Source: Bacteroidales bacterium
GTDB taxonomy: Bacteria > Bacteroidota > Bacteroidia > Bacteroidales > UBA932
Direction of reading: 5' to 3'
NCBI GenBank assembly: GCA_015060395.1
Contig: SUYP01000012.1
Coordinates: forward strand, 1-64,000
Length of the DNA: 64,000 bases
Positions within the stretch are counted from its first letter, which is position 1. Each line of letters opens with the position of its first letter. The position numbers were made by a program, and so were the translations under genes. The notes beneath the pieces were generated by a model, which had not been told where the DNA came from, searched no databases, and saw nothing but the letters and a program-made list of their open reading frames with translations. This document shows positions 44,887 through 53,502 of this stretch, piece by piece.

Positions 44887-47800
44887 TTAGAAGTTTACGT
44901 TCACACGGAACGACCAGGTGCGAGGACGAGGCCATACGGTGTTGTCTATTCCATTTTCAGATATGACTTCAGGGTCCATTCCGCTGTATCCGGTCAATAT
45001 GAAGACATTCTGCATACCCAGGGCAAGGCGTATGTCCGTCTCCCATCGGCCTATCCCGCGGAAGGTATATCCCAGATTTATGTCATCGAGTCTGAAGAAG
45101 GAGGCATTTTCGAGGAAATAGTCCGAATACCACTGCTGTCCGCTGTTGGGAGCCGTGAATCCGGTCTTCTTCACCAGACGGGCCTGATTCGGAAGAGCTC
45201 CTGAGTTCAGGTCGAGACTTGCAGTAGAGTTGGCAGAGGCGAAATCATTGAATACCCACGTGCCTGCAGCTCCGTGACCGTTAAGGCCGAAATCCCAGTT
45301 GCGCCAGGTCACCTTCATATTCAGTCCGTAATAGAATTTCGGAGCAGCACTCTTGCCCGTCATATAGCGGTCATTTTCCGTTATGGTTCCGTCACCGTCC
45401 AGATCGACGAATTCATTCTGCACAGGATTGCCGTCAGGATAATATTTCTGCCGGTAGGTATAGTAGGTATATGGTGCATACCCTACCATCTGGCGGCAGA
45501 GATAGCCTCCGGTCCCTTTGGATATGTTTCCTGTTTCAATATAATAATTCTCATCCTCCGTAGGATTGAGCTTCGTGAATATGGTATTCTGGAAAGTGCC
45601 GTTGAATCCCAGCTGTACGCTGAGGTCCGGTCTCTGTACCGGGACGGCATTTATCGAGAATTCCAGTCCCTTGTTGCGTATGGAGCCTATGTTGGTCATC
45701 AGCTTGTTGCCGAAGTTCGAGCCCATAGGCACCTGCACCGAATTCAGAAGGTCTTTCGTATCACGGATATAGGCATCGATGCTTCCGCTGAGGCGGTCAT
45801 TGAAGAATCCGTAATCGACTCCGACATTATATGTGACAGTGGTCTCCCATCTGACGGTAGGGTCATAGGCCTGAGGTGTGATGAGATCGACATACTGCGA
45901 GCCGCCCATATTGTAGGTATGGTAGGGGTCATTGGAGATCGAGTAACGGGCAAGGTGCACATAGTCCCCGATGCCGTCCTGCTGTCCGGTAACACCGGCG
46001 GATAGCCTGAATCTGAGGGTAGAAACGGCTTTCACGTCCTTCATAAACGGTTCCTGTACAATATTCCAGGCAAAGGCTCCGGAAGGGAAGAAACCCCATC
46101 TGTAGGCCTTGGCGAATTTGCTTGACCCGTCACCTCTGGCAGTGAAGGTGAACACATAGCGGGAATCTATGGAATAGTTCACCCTTCCATAGAAAGAGAC
46201 CATATAATTTTCATTCCGGTAGGTAAGGTATCTTGAATCCACCGTTTCGCCAGGTTCGAGCTTCACCTGATCCGTCTCATTGAAATATGTGATGCTGCGG
46301 TTCGACCACCAGTTGTTCTGCCAGGAATAGCCTGCAAGCACATCCAGATTATGCATTCCCCAGGTTCCGTTATAATTGGCGTATGCCTCGAAGATCTGGC
46401 TCCTGCTGACGTGGCGCCCCTTCGTGTGCTGGCCTATGCGGAGGTTCTCGGTGTCGGCGTATGCCTGGAACGAGCCTGGACGTACTCCGTTATAGGAGTC
46501 CGTTGCCGTGATGTCCACGCCTGCGCTGACATTGAAACGAAGGGATTCGAAGCCGTGTACCTTATAGTCGGCTGCAGCACGGCCGATGAAACGGGCGGAG
46601 CGGGCATCGCTGACATTGTCGTAAAGCTGTGACAAAGGACTTGGTCCGACAAGTACGTTGGGTGTGAATGCCTGCCCGCGTCCGTTTCCGTAATTCCAGT
46701 AGCCGTTTGTGGTGGAATAGTCTATGGTTCCGTCCTGATTCCTCCAATACGGATCCTGTGTCGGGTTGAAGAATGCCGCCTTTCCGACAACGCCTCCATC
46801 CGAATAGTCGGAATAAGAGTAAACTCCTTTGGCATTTATGTCAAAGGTAAGATGCTTGTCAAGAAAGGATGGAGAGAGGGTGAGGTCGGCAGTTCCACGG
46901 TCATATCGTGATTCCTTCAAGGTACCCTGCTGGCCACTGTAGGCAGCCGAAGCCCTGTATGGCATCCTGTCTTTTACATTTCCATATATGCTGACATTAT
47001 GCTCGGTTGCAAAAGCGGTCCTGAAAATGAGGTCCTGCCAGTCGGTATTGGCCGTTCCGGAAAGTTCAGCGATGCGGTCTCCGACAGGAGTGCCTGCAGG
47101 ATATGCCGCGGAATAGAAATCCCGGAGTTCCGAAGCCGACATAACCGGCACTTCCGCAGATATCCGCTGTATGCTCACAGACCCGTTATATGCGACCTGC
47201 GGTGCTCCCCCGCGGCCTTTCTTGGTCGTTATAATTATCACTCCGTTAGAGGCTCGAGAGCCGTAGATGGCAGCGGAAGAAGCATCCTTGAGCACTGAAA
47301 ACGATTCAATGTCATTAGGGTTGAGAAGGTCCAGAGGATTCGACATAGCCCCACCTGCTCCCTGCGCCACTGGCACGCCGTCAATGACGATCAGAGGGTC
47401 ATTTGAGGCATTGAGGGAAGCCGAGCCCCTTATCCTTATCCTTGAACCCGATCCGGGACCGCCGTCCCCGGGAGTGACAAGAAGTCCCGCCACCTTGCCC
47501 TTGAGCATATCCTGAGGATTGACCACCGCTCCTCTGTTGATGTCTTCGGCCTTTATCGCTGATATGGCTCCCGTCATATCATCCTTCTTCACCGTGCCGT
47601 AACCGATCACTACGACCTCGTCAATGAATTCCGTATCTTCCTTCAGAATGACTGTCTGAGGGACCGAAGCCGCCTCATAAACCTGAGACCTATATCCGAT
47701 ACAGCTTATCTCCACCATCGCGGAAGGTCCGGTCACAGTCAGGGAATACTCTCCGTCCAGACCTGTGGAAGTACCGTTGGAAGTGCCTTGCTCCACTACT

Positions 47801-47931
47801 GCCGCTCCTATCACGGGGCCGAACTGATCTGTCACGACTCCGCTGACATCATACCCTCCCTGTGCCTGCATCGTGATGCCTCCGGCGAGGGCAACCGCCG
47901 TTGACATCAGTAAGTTCCTAATCCTGTCCAT
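44887..47931 (-). CDS. SusC-like TonB-dependent outer-membrane transporter (pair 2)
   Basis: A 1014-residue beta-barrel importer. After a signal peptide (ends near QAQGG) comes a CarboxypepD-like domain (about 25-100), the TonB-dependent plug (MLKGKVAGLLVTPGDGGPGS, NASNDPLIVIDGVP) and the barrel ending in an aromatic residue (VNF). I chose ATG 47931, which gives the signal peptide; an in-frame ATG 16 codons upstream overlaps the promoter. It has its own -7 element, so this pair can be expressed apart from the upstream amylase, from which it is separated by a terminator. Confidence 0.95.
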   Translation of the reverse strand: MDRIRNLLMSTAVALAGGITMQAQGGYDVSGVVTDQFGPVIGAAVVEQGTSNGTSTGLDGEYSLTVTGPSAMVEISCIGYRSQVYEAASVPQTVILKEDTEFIDEVVVIGYGTVKKDDMTGAISAIKAEDINRGAVVNPQDMLKGKVAGLLVTPGDGGPGSGSRIRIRGSASLNASNDPLIVIDGVPVAQGAGGAMSNPLDLLNPNDIESFSVLKDASSAAIYGSRASNGVIIITTKKGRGGAPQVAYNGSVSIQRISAEVPVMSASELRDFYSAAYPAGTPVGDRIAELSGTANTDWQDLIFRTAFATEHNVSIYGNVKDRMPYRASAAYSGQQGTLKESRYDRGTADLTLSPSFLDKHLTFDINAKGVYSYSDYSDGGVVGKAAFFNPTQDPYWRNQDGTIDYSTTNGYWNYGNGRGQAFTPNVLVGPSPLSQLYDNVSDARSARFIGRAAADYKVHGFESLRFNVSAGVDITATDSYNGVRPGSFQAYADTENLRIGQHTKGRHVSRSQIFEAYANYNGTWGMHNLDVLAGYSWQNNWWSNRSITYFNETDQVKLEPGETVDSRYLTYRNENYMVSFYGRVNYSIDSRYVFTFTARGDGSSKFAKAYRWGFFPSGAFAWNIVQEPFMKDVKAVSTLRFRLSAGVTGQQDGIGDYVHLARYSISNDPYHTYNMGGSQYVDLITPQAYDPTVRWETTVTYNVGVDYGFFNDRLSGSIDAYIRDTKDLLNSVQVPMGSNFGNKLMTNIGSIRNKGLEFSINAVPVQRPDLSVQLGFNGTFQNTIFTKLNPTEDENYYIETGNISKGTGGYLCRQMVGYAPYTYYTYRQKYYPDGNPVQNEFVDLDGDGTITENDRYMTGKSAAPKFYYGLNMKVTWRNWDFGLNGHGAAGTWVFNDFASANSTASLDLNSGALPNQARLVKKTGFTAPNSGQQWYSDYFLENASFFRLDDINLGYTFRGIGRWETDIRLALGMQNVFILTGYSGMDPEVISENGIDNTVWPRPRTWSFRVNVNF

Positions 47932-47952
47932 ATAAGTTCGTTTATAATTATT

Positions 47953-47960
47953 CAAATTTA
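47953..47960 (-). promoter_or_regulatory. Candidate -7 element for the second SusC/SusD pair
   Basis: On the minus strand TAAATTTG matches TAnnTTTG, 21 bp before the SusC start. CAAA sequences upstream give spacers of 12 or 28 bp, neither ideal. Confidence 0.4.
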
Positions 47961-48007
47961 CAAGACAGGGGACAAACAATCCTCAGACCAAACGGCCGTT
48001 TTATAAA

Positions 48008-48048
48008 CAAAAAGCCTTATCCGGATTTATGCTGATCCGGATAAGGCT
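48008..48048 (-). terminator. Strong terminator after the amylase gene
   Basis: AGCCTTATCCGGAT (48013-48026) and its perfect 14-bp complement (48035-48048) form a stem followed by a T-run on the minus strand. It separates the amylase transcript from the second SusC/SusD pair. Confidence 0.85.
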
Positions 48049-48062
48049 GTCGGGCTGCACCC

Positions 48063-48081
48063 GGGAAACGTCCTGTTTCCC
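48063..48081 (-). other. Small hairpin in the 3' region of the amylase gene
   Basis: GGGAAAC (48063-48069) pairs with GTTTCCC (48075-48081) around a GTCCT loop, between the amylase stop and the strong terminator. It may protect the mRNA end. Confidence 0.45.
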
Positions 48082-48095
48082 TGACGGGCTATCTG

Positions 48096-50954
48096 TTATC
48101 TGACAAGAAGCTTGAATTCACCTTCCTTGAGTGTAACGGAGCCGGATGTGAATGAAGTGTTGTCATTCATATAATCAGTCCACTGTCCCTCCGGGAGAGT
48201 CACTGTTGTCACAGACTTTCCGAAATTGCCTACAACGTGGAATGTCTTGCCGTCAACAGAGCAGGTGATCTTCTTGATTGTTCCTGTAGGAGTCCACTCG
48301 AACTTCGCATCAGAATCGAAGAAACGAGGGTTTTCGCGACGGAACTGCAGGAGCCTTGAATATGTATCATAGAGGGTCTTGCGCTGCGGTACGGCCATAT
48401 ATTTATCTGTAACGACTGGCTTCTCACCGGTACGGTCATTATAATCGATTGAGTAGTCATATCCGATCTCACCGAACTGCCAGATCATCTTAGGGCCTGG
48501 AACTGTGAGGAAGAATGCAGCAGAAGCACCTGCACGACGCATTGCCACTGTAAGCGCATCCTCTGACTCACCAGGTGTCACGTCAGGGTCTGCAGGACGC
48601 TCACCGGCATTCATAAGCCAGATGGTCTCGGTCTCAAGGCTGAAGTAGATATCGTATGTACCTGCTGCAGGAACATACATATCCTTCGAACCGCTTCCGT
48701 TGGTCATCTGATATCCCTTTCCTACGGTAAGCTTGTAGTTGTCTGCTGACGCTCCGTAGTTATATGCATCGTTCCATTCGCCTGCCTTGCGGATCTTGAA
48801 TCTGTCGTTTGCCTTGACTGTCACATTCTTGACAGAGAAGAACACGCCGTCCTTCGACATCTTCTTGTCATTGTTCCAGTCGTCGCCAAGACCGATGACA
48901 CCCCAGGTAATCGATGATGCATCACCTCCGACGCCATAGCAAAGACGCTCTTCATCGTGACTCTCCATATATCCTACAAAACCTCCGAACGGAGCATTTG
49001 AATACATATTCGAGAAGTTTCCGGTTCCACCGCCCACTGCAGAACGGTACTCGTGATTGACGTTTCTCCAGAGCTGGATGCCGTGCTGTGCAAGAACCTT
49101 CTCCTCATCCCAGTCCGAAAGATGCTCGAAAATGACTACAGCGTTGTCATTCACTGACCATATATGGTCGGCATAGCCCTTGAGGATATCAATGCGCGAC
49201 TGGTCATAACGTCCCCACGCAGCGACGTCAGGATCGGTCTGCTTCTGTGTGAATCCCTTTGTAAGGTCGAAACGGAAGCCATCAACGTCATATTCGGTAA
49301 GAAGATACTCAAGACTTCTCTTGACGTGCTCCTTGACCATTTCGTTCTCGTGGTTCATATCGTGATATACGTTGTACGGATGGGTCGCATATTCATTGAA
49401 CCAAGGGTTGTTTGAAGCGGTGCGGTCACCAGCCCACCACATCTTCGCCCAAGTGTGTGAGCCGGTAGCGTGGTTATATACGACGTCGATGATCACTGCA
49501 ATACCGCGGGAGTGGCACTCGTCAATGAAGGCCTTGTACTCCTCGCGTGTTCCGTAATATTTGTCAAGAGCGAACCAGTGGTTAGGGTTGTATCCCCAGC
49601 TGAGGTTGCCGTCAAACTCCTGCACAGGCATAAGCTCGATAGCATTTACACCTAGATTCTCTATATAATCGAGCTGAGCCATTGCTCCCTCGATATCCTG
49701 CGATGTAGTGAAGTCACGGAAAAGCATCTCATAGATGACAAGATCGTTCTTATCCTCGACCTTGAAATCAGAGTGCTTCCAGCTGTAGGCCGGTCTGTTG
49801 ATCTGGAATGCCGATACAAGCTGCTTGGCTCCTGCAGGGAATGCAGGGACTCCGTCGATGTACTGGTCGTTCCACTCGTCATAAACGATCTCGGTGTAAG
49901 GGTCGCTGACGTATGTGTCAGTGCCTGAAGCATTGCCCAGGCGGTACTGGAAACGATATTCCTTGTCTGCATCAAAGCCGTCGAGAGTGATCCACCAGCA
50001 GCCCTTCGATCCGTCAAAGTACATAGAGCCCTCGGTCTTGCGCTCCCAGTTGTTCCAGTCTCCGACAATGTAGCAGTACTTATGGCTCTTTCCGGCTGTA
50101 TCCTGATCATAGAACACGAAAGTGACAGAGCCGTCGGAATTATAGTTGATACCGTGCTGAACCCCTTCAGGAAGCTTCTTTGTCACCAGCGGATCCGGTA
50201 CAAAGACCTCAGCCTTATATTTGCTGTCTGTCGCCGAGCAGAACTGGTCTGCGTCGTGGCTCTTGATGTTCCCGTCAGCTGACCTGACGATGATCGCCAG
50301 CTTGTTGATCGGAGTCTCGCCACTCTGGAAATACTCACGTACGGTAGGCTTGAGCTCAAGTTCCCAAGAGTTGTCGGCCACCTTCTTGAAATGCACCTTT
50401 TCGTCAGTGGTACCCCAGTCGCTTGGCACATATTTCCATTCACCGTCAACGACAACTCCAAGATGAGCGTAAAGCTCGCCGGTATGGCCGTAAAGCGGAT
50501 TGTCTGATGTAGGATTGAACTTTATAGTACAAGGTTTGTCGGCATCAGGACATACAGGATCCACATCGATGCAGGATGCAGGATCCGGATAGAACTCACC
50601 TTTCTCTACGGTCTCCTCCGCATTTCCGGCAGCCTGATTCACTGTTACGGTCACTGACTGTCCTGCCGAACTGAAGACGATTTCTGCCGATCTCGCTTCA
50701 GGTGAATTCGCAGTAACAGATACTTCCACTGTTGCAGAAGTCTTGCCGTAAGTACGTGAAGTGGTAAGCCAGGATCCGCCGTTCTCAATCTTAAGCGCCC
50801 AGGTTCCGTCTGAGGTCACAGACACCGTCTGAGTGCTCGCCTCGCCCGAGAACTCCAGCGCAGTCGGAGTAACGGCAAATTGTTCAAGAGTCTCCTTGCA
50901 GCCTACGGTGAGCAAAGCCGAAACTGCAATAAGTACATAAAGAATTCTTTTCAT
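48096..50954 (-). CDS. Surface GH13 alpha-amylase lipoprotein with BACON domain and inserted starch-binding module
   Basis: A 952-residue outer-membrane enzyme likely to play the SusG role. Order: signal peptide and lipobox (TVGC, C19); BACON domain (about 27-108); a beta-sandwich (about 120-255); CBM48-like domain (about 270-370, YIVGDWNNW); GH13 barrel from about 400. Catalytic residues are complete: DVVYNH (490-495), D563 in GFRFDLTKG, E610 in VIFEHLSD and H666/D667 in MESHDEER. Between that last motif and AAFFLTVPGPKMIWQFGE (813-830), about 115 residues (681-797) are inserted. They contain FKIRKAGEWNDAYNYG and AAGTYDIYFSLET, closely matching the SusE/F-type modules of the neighbouring gene. 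Confidence 0.93.
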   Translation of the reverse strand: MKRILYVLIAVSALLTVGCKETLEQFAVTPTALEFSGEASTQTVSVTSDGTWALKIENGGSWLTTSRTYGKTSATVEVSVTANSPEARSAEIVFSSAGQSVTVTVNQAAGNAEETVEKGEFYPDPASCIDVDPVCPDADKPCTIKFNPTSDNPLYGHTGELYAHLGVVVDGEWKYVPSDWGTTDEKVHFKKVADNSWELELKPTVREYFQSGETPINKLAIIVRSADGNIKSHDADQFCSATDSKYKAEVFVPDPLVTKKLPEGVQHGINYNSDGSVTFVFYDQDTAGKSHKYCYIVGDWNNWERKTEGSMYFDGSKGCWWITLDGFDADKEYRFQYRLGNASGTDTYVSDPYTEIVYDEWNDQYIDGVPAFPAGAKQLVSAFQINRPAYSWKHSDFKVEDKNDLVIYEMLFRDFTTSQDIEGAMAQLDYIENLGVNAIELMPVQEFDGNLSWGYNPNHWFALDKYYGTREEYKAFIDECHSRGIAVIIDVVYNHATGSHTWAKMWWAGDRTASNNPWFNEYATHPYNVYHDMNHENEMVKEHVKRSLEYLLTEYDVDGFRFDLTKGFTQKQTDPDVAAWGRYDQSRIDILKGYADHIWSVNDNAVVIFEHLSDWDEEKVLAQHGIQLWRNVNHEYRSAVGGGTGNFSNMYSNAPFGGFVGYMESHDEERLCYGVGGDASSITWGVIGLGDDWNNDKKMSKDGVFFSVKNVTVKANDRFKIRKAGEWNDAYNYGASADNYKLTVGKGYQMTNGSGSKDMYVPAAGTYDIYFSLETETIWLMNAGERPADPDVTPGESEDALTVAMRRAGASAAFFLTVPGPKMIWQFGEIGYDYSIDYNDRTGEKPVVTDKYMAVPQRKTLYDTYSRLLQFRRENPRFFDSDAKFEWTPTGTIKKITCSVDGKTFHVVGNFGKSVTTVTLPEGQWTDYMNDNTSFTSGSVTLKEGEFKLLVR
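48564..48914 (-). other. SusE/F-type module inserted within the GH13 domain
   Basis: This is the coding segment for residues 681-797 of the amylase. It includes WGVIGLGDDWNNDKKM, FKIRKAGEWNDAYNYG and AAGTYDIYFSLET, which parallel FKIRANGEWNDAANYG and VAGNYDIWFDLTN in the SusE/F-like protein. The GH13 sequence resumes directly afterwards. Confidence 0.75.
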
Positions 50955-50984
50955 TTCTATCGTTGGTTAGCTTTTTATTGGAAA

Positions 50985-51010
50985 CCAGCGGTCCGGTCAG
51001 GGGCCGCTGG
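50985..51010 (-). terminator. Stem-loop between the SusE/F-like gene and the amylase
   Basis: CCAGCGG (50985-50991) and CCGCTGG (51004-51010) form a GC-rich stem in the 66-bp spacer. There is no clean T-run, so it is better read as an intercistronic attenuator or mRNA stabiliser. Confidence 0.5.
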
Positions 51011-51020
51011 CTTAAATCGA

Positions 51021-53480
51021 TTAGTTTGCAGGAGTCTTTCCTGGTTCCATAAAGTATGCTGTGTCTGTAGCTGCGTTCAGATACACATCGTATGTACCTG
51101 CTGCAACCATCATATCAGCACCGTTCTGCTCAACGGCGATAGCCTCGTTAGCAGCAGCGAATACACCGCCACGATTAACTGTCCAGTTCGCATCAGCAAC
51201 GAGCTTCACGCCCTGGCCGTCTGCTGTGAATCCCTTGAACACATACCAGCCGTTCTCAGCTGTCATCTGGTAGTTAGCATCAGCTGCAGTCCAGCCATTG
51301 AAGTTTCCTACAAGATACCAAGTGCCATCGAGCGGAAGTGCAGGAACTTCACCTGGGGTCATAAAATATACTACTGAAGCATCCTTGCTGAGATATACAT
51401 CGTATGTACCTGCAGCAACCATCATATCAGCACCGTTCTGCTCAACAGCGATAGCCTCGTTAGCAGCAGCGAATACACCGCCACGGTTAACTGTCCAGTT
51501 CGCATCAGCAACAAGCTTTACGCCCTGACCGTCTGCTGTGAAGTTCTTGAATACATACCAGTCACCCTCAGCGGCAAACTTATAGTTAGCATCTGCTGCA
51601 GTCCAGCCGTTGAAGTTTCCTACAAGATACCAGTCTGTTACTTCTGGCTCTGGTTCTGGCTCCGGTGCAATAGCATCGCCACCTTCAGCCTCAGAAATCG
51701 GCTTGCCAGGAGTCATAACATAAACCTTAGAATTGGTAAGGTCGAACCAGATGTCATAATTACCTGCAACGAGAGTGATATCCTTTGATCCACCGCCGCA
51801 TACGAGGTCGTAAACGTGGTCAGCCTCTGCAGTACCGGCTGCCTCGAAACCATAGTTGGCAGCATCGTTCCACTCACCGTTCGCACGGATCTTGAAGCCA
51901 CCGTCCGGCATTGCTACATTGTATGCTACGAAGAGACCCTCGGTAGCAGTCTTGTACATAGTGATATCTGGTGCAGTCCAGCCGTTAACCACGCCTACAA
52001 CACCCCACTCAGAAGCTTCTGGAGCAACTCCGCCACCTGGATATGAACCATCATTGATGAACCAAGCCTTTGCGTTAGCCTCGTCGAGATATACATTGTA
52101 TGTACCTGCTGCAACATTGATATTCGCACCATCCTGAGCCATAGAAATCTCTGCATTAGCAGCGAATTCTGCACCTTCAGCAAGACCGAAGTTCACAGTC
52201 CAGTCGCCATCCTTGCGGAACTTGAGTTCACCCTCGAGCTCAGCACCCTTGACAACATAATATGTTCCGTCTGAAGAGAGAGCAAGGTCACCGGCCCAAC
52301 CGTTGAATGCACCGATGAGAGACCAGCCTACTACTGGAGTTGGTTCTGGCTCTGGTTCTGGTTCAGGCTCAGTGCTTCCTGCGTTCTCCTCCTGTCCGTA
52401 CATAGAAGCATTGAGCTCGTATGTAGGATTTGCAGGATCATTGAGGTTTACATAGATACGATAGTTACCTGCGCTTACAGGGATGTTGTCACCACCTGAA
52501 ACAAGAACGCCGTCAGCGCCACCCCAGTTGACATCCCAAGCGTCATTTGCGCGGAACTTGATAGTACCGTCTGCGAGGGTAATGTCAACATAGAATCTCT
52601 GCTTAACTGGATTGAATGCCATATCGGTATCAGAATCCCAAGCTGTAGGAGTTGCATCACCGATCACACCAAGAGAGTTGAATGAGAAGTTCTTGATGAC
52701 CTTAGGAGCCGACTTGTCAAGTGTAAGGCTATAGTATCTGTGAGTTGTGTAAGCAGCAATGTTGTCTCCACCACCGGCAACGAGCGGAAGCTCAGCAGCC
52801 TCAGGAGCCTGTGCCTCACCTGAAGGAACAGAGTACTCGTTGTTACCCCAAGCTTCGCCTACGAACTTGAAGTTAAGAGCAGAAACATCCTCACCGAAAT
52901 CGATCACACCACTATACTGGATGTCTGTACCCTCGAAGTCGAATACGAACTGACCCTTACCAGGAGTCCAGTTGTTGTATGCATAGCTACCTGCTACTGT
53001 AAGCTTAGGATAAACCTTCTCAGCAGCTGTAACCTTGCAAGATACCGTGATTTCGTTTGAATAGATCTTTGCATACTCACCTACCTTTGCACCGACCATA
53101 AAGATAACATCCTGAGCGACGCCGTCAGCAAGCTTGAGGTCGTTGAAAAGTATCTGGTTAAGCTGATCGTAAGTAAGCTCAGCTGTAGTGCCGGTGATTC
53201 CTGAAGTGATAGTCACCTTAGTATCAGGAGCTGCAGCAGTTGCAGCTTCGAGAGAGTAGTTGACCTGAGTAGCCACACCATAGTCAGCAGCTGACCAGTT
53301 GAATGTAACCTTCTCAAGTGCCATATTGGTTGGAGTGATCTCGATCGGTCCCTGAACTGCTTCAAGAACTGGAGCCTTTACATCCTCTGGAGCGGCGATC
53401 TGGATCATCTCCGGCTTCTGGCAACCTGCGATCATACCGAGCGCAGCAGCCATTGAAAGGAAATATTTTGTAATTTTCAT
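51021..53480 (-). CDS. SusE/SusF-like multi-module starch-binding lipoprotein
   Basis: An 819-residue surface lipoprotein (lipobox IAGC, C20). An N-terminal SusE-type Ig-like domain (about 28-150) is followed by what look like six starch-binding modules: about 155-265, 266-360, 385-476, 491-593, 616-709 and 720-813. Glu/Pro linkers at 371-382 and 606-613 divide them. Several modules open with the VGNFNGW/IGAFNGW type of motif. The last two are almost identical (about 312-bp tandem duplication). SusE of B. thetaiotaomicron has two such modules and SusF three, so this is an enlarged version. It starts 22 bp after SusD and precedes the amylase. Confidence 0.9.
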   Translation of the reverse strand: MKITKYFLSMAAALGMIAGCQKPEMIQIAAPEDVKAPVLEAVQGPIEITPTNMALEKVTFNWSAADYGVATQVNYSLEAATAAAPDTKVTITSGITGTTAELTYDQLNQILFNDLKLADGVAQDVIFMVGAKVGEYAKIYSNEITVSCKVTAAEKVYPKLTVAGSYAYNNWTPGKGQFVFDFEGTDIQYSGVIDFGEDVSALNFKFVGEAWGNNEYSVPSGEAQAPEAAELPLVAGGGDNIAAYTTHRYYSLTLDKSAPKVIKNFSFNSLGVIGDATPTAWDSDTDMAFNPVKQRFYVDITLADGTIKFRANDAWDVNWGGADGVLVSGGDNIPVSAGNYRIYVNLNDPANPTYELNASMYGQEENAGSTEPEPEPEPEPTPVVGWSLIGAFNGWAGDLALSSDGTYYVVKGAELEGELKFRKDGDWTVNFGLAEGAEFAANAEISMAQDGANINVAAGTYNVYLDEANAKAWFINDGSYPGGGVAPEASEWGVVGVVNGWTAPDITMYKTATEGLFVAYNVAMPDGGFKIRANGEWNDAANYGFEAAGTAEADHVYDLVCGGGSKDITLVAGNYDIWFDLTNSKVYVMTPGKPISEAEGGDAIAPEPEPEPEVTDWYLVGNFNGWTAADANYKFAAEGDWYVFKNFTADGQGVKLVADANWTVNRGGVFAAANEAIAVEQNGADMMVAAGTYDVYLSKDASVVYFMTPGEVPALPLDGTWYLVGNFNGWTAADANYQMTAENGWYVFKGFTADGQGVKLVADANWTVNRGGVFAAANEAIAVEQNGADMMVAAGTYDVYLNAATDTAYFMEPGKTPAN
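51024..51632 (-). repeat. Near-identical 312-bp tandem duplication within the SusE/F-like gene
   Basis: Unit A spans 51321-51632 and unit B 51024-51320. Stretches such as the one starting TATGTACCTG at 51091 recur 312 bp away with only scattered synonymous changes. At protein level GQGVKLVADANWTVNRGG is identical in both. The high identity indicates recent, in-frame duplication of one module. Confidence 0.9.
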
Positions 53481-53502
53481 ATTCTAAAACAGTTTTTTTT
53501 GA

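Noticed and set aside
51024..51632. Tandem repeat considered as a CRISPR array
   Set aside because: The two 312-bp units are in-frame coding modules, not short repeats with unique spacers.
51860..52140. Plus-strand frames opposite the SusE/F-like modules
   Set aside because: Repeated antisense frames mirror the module duplication and have no independent evidence.
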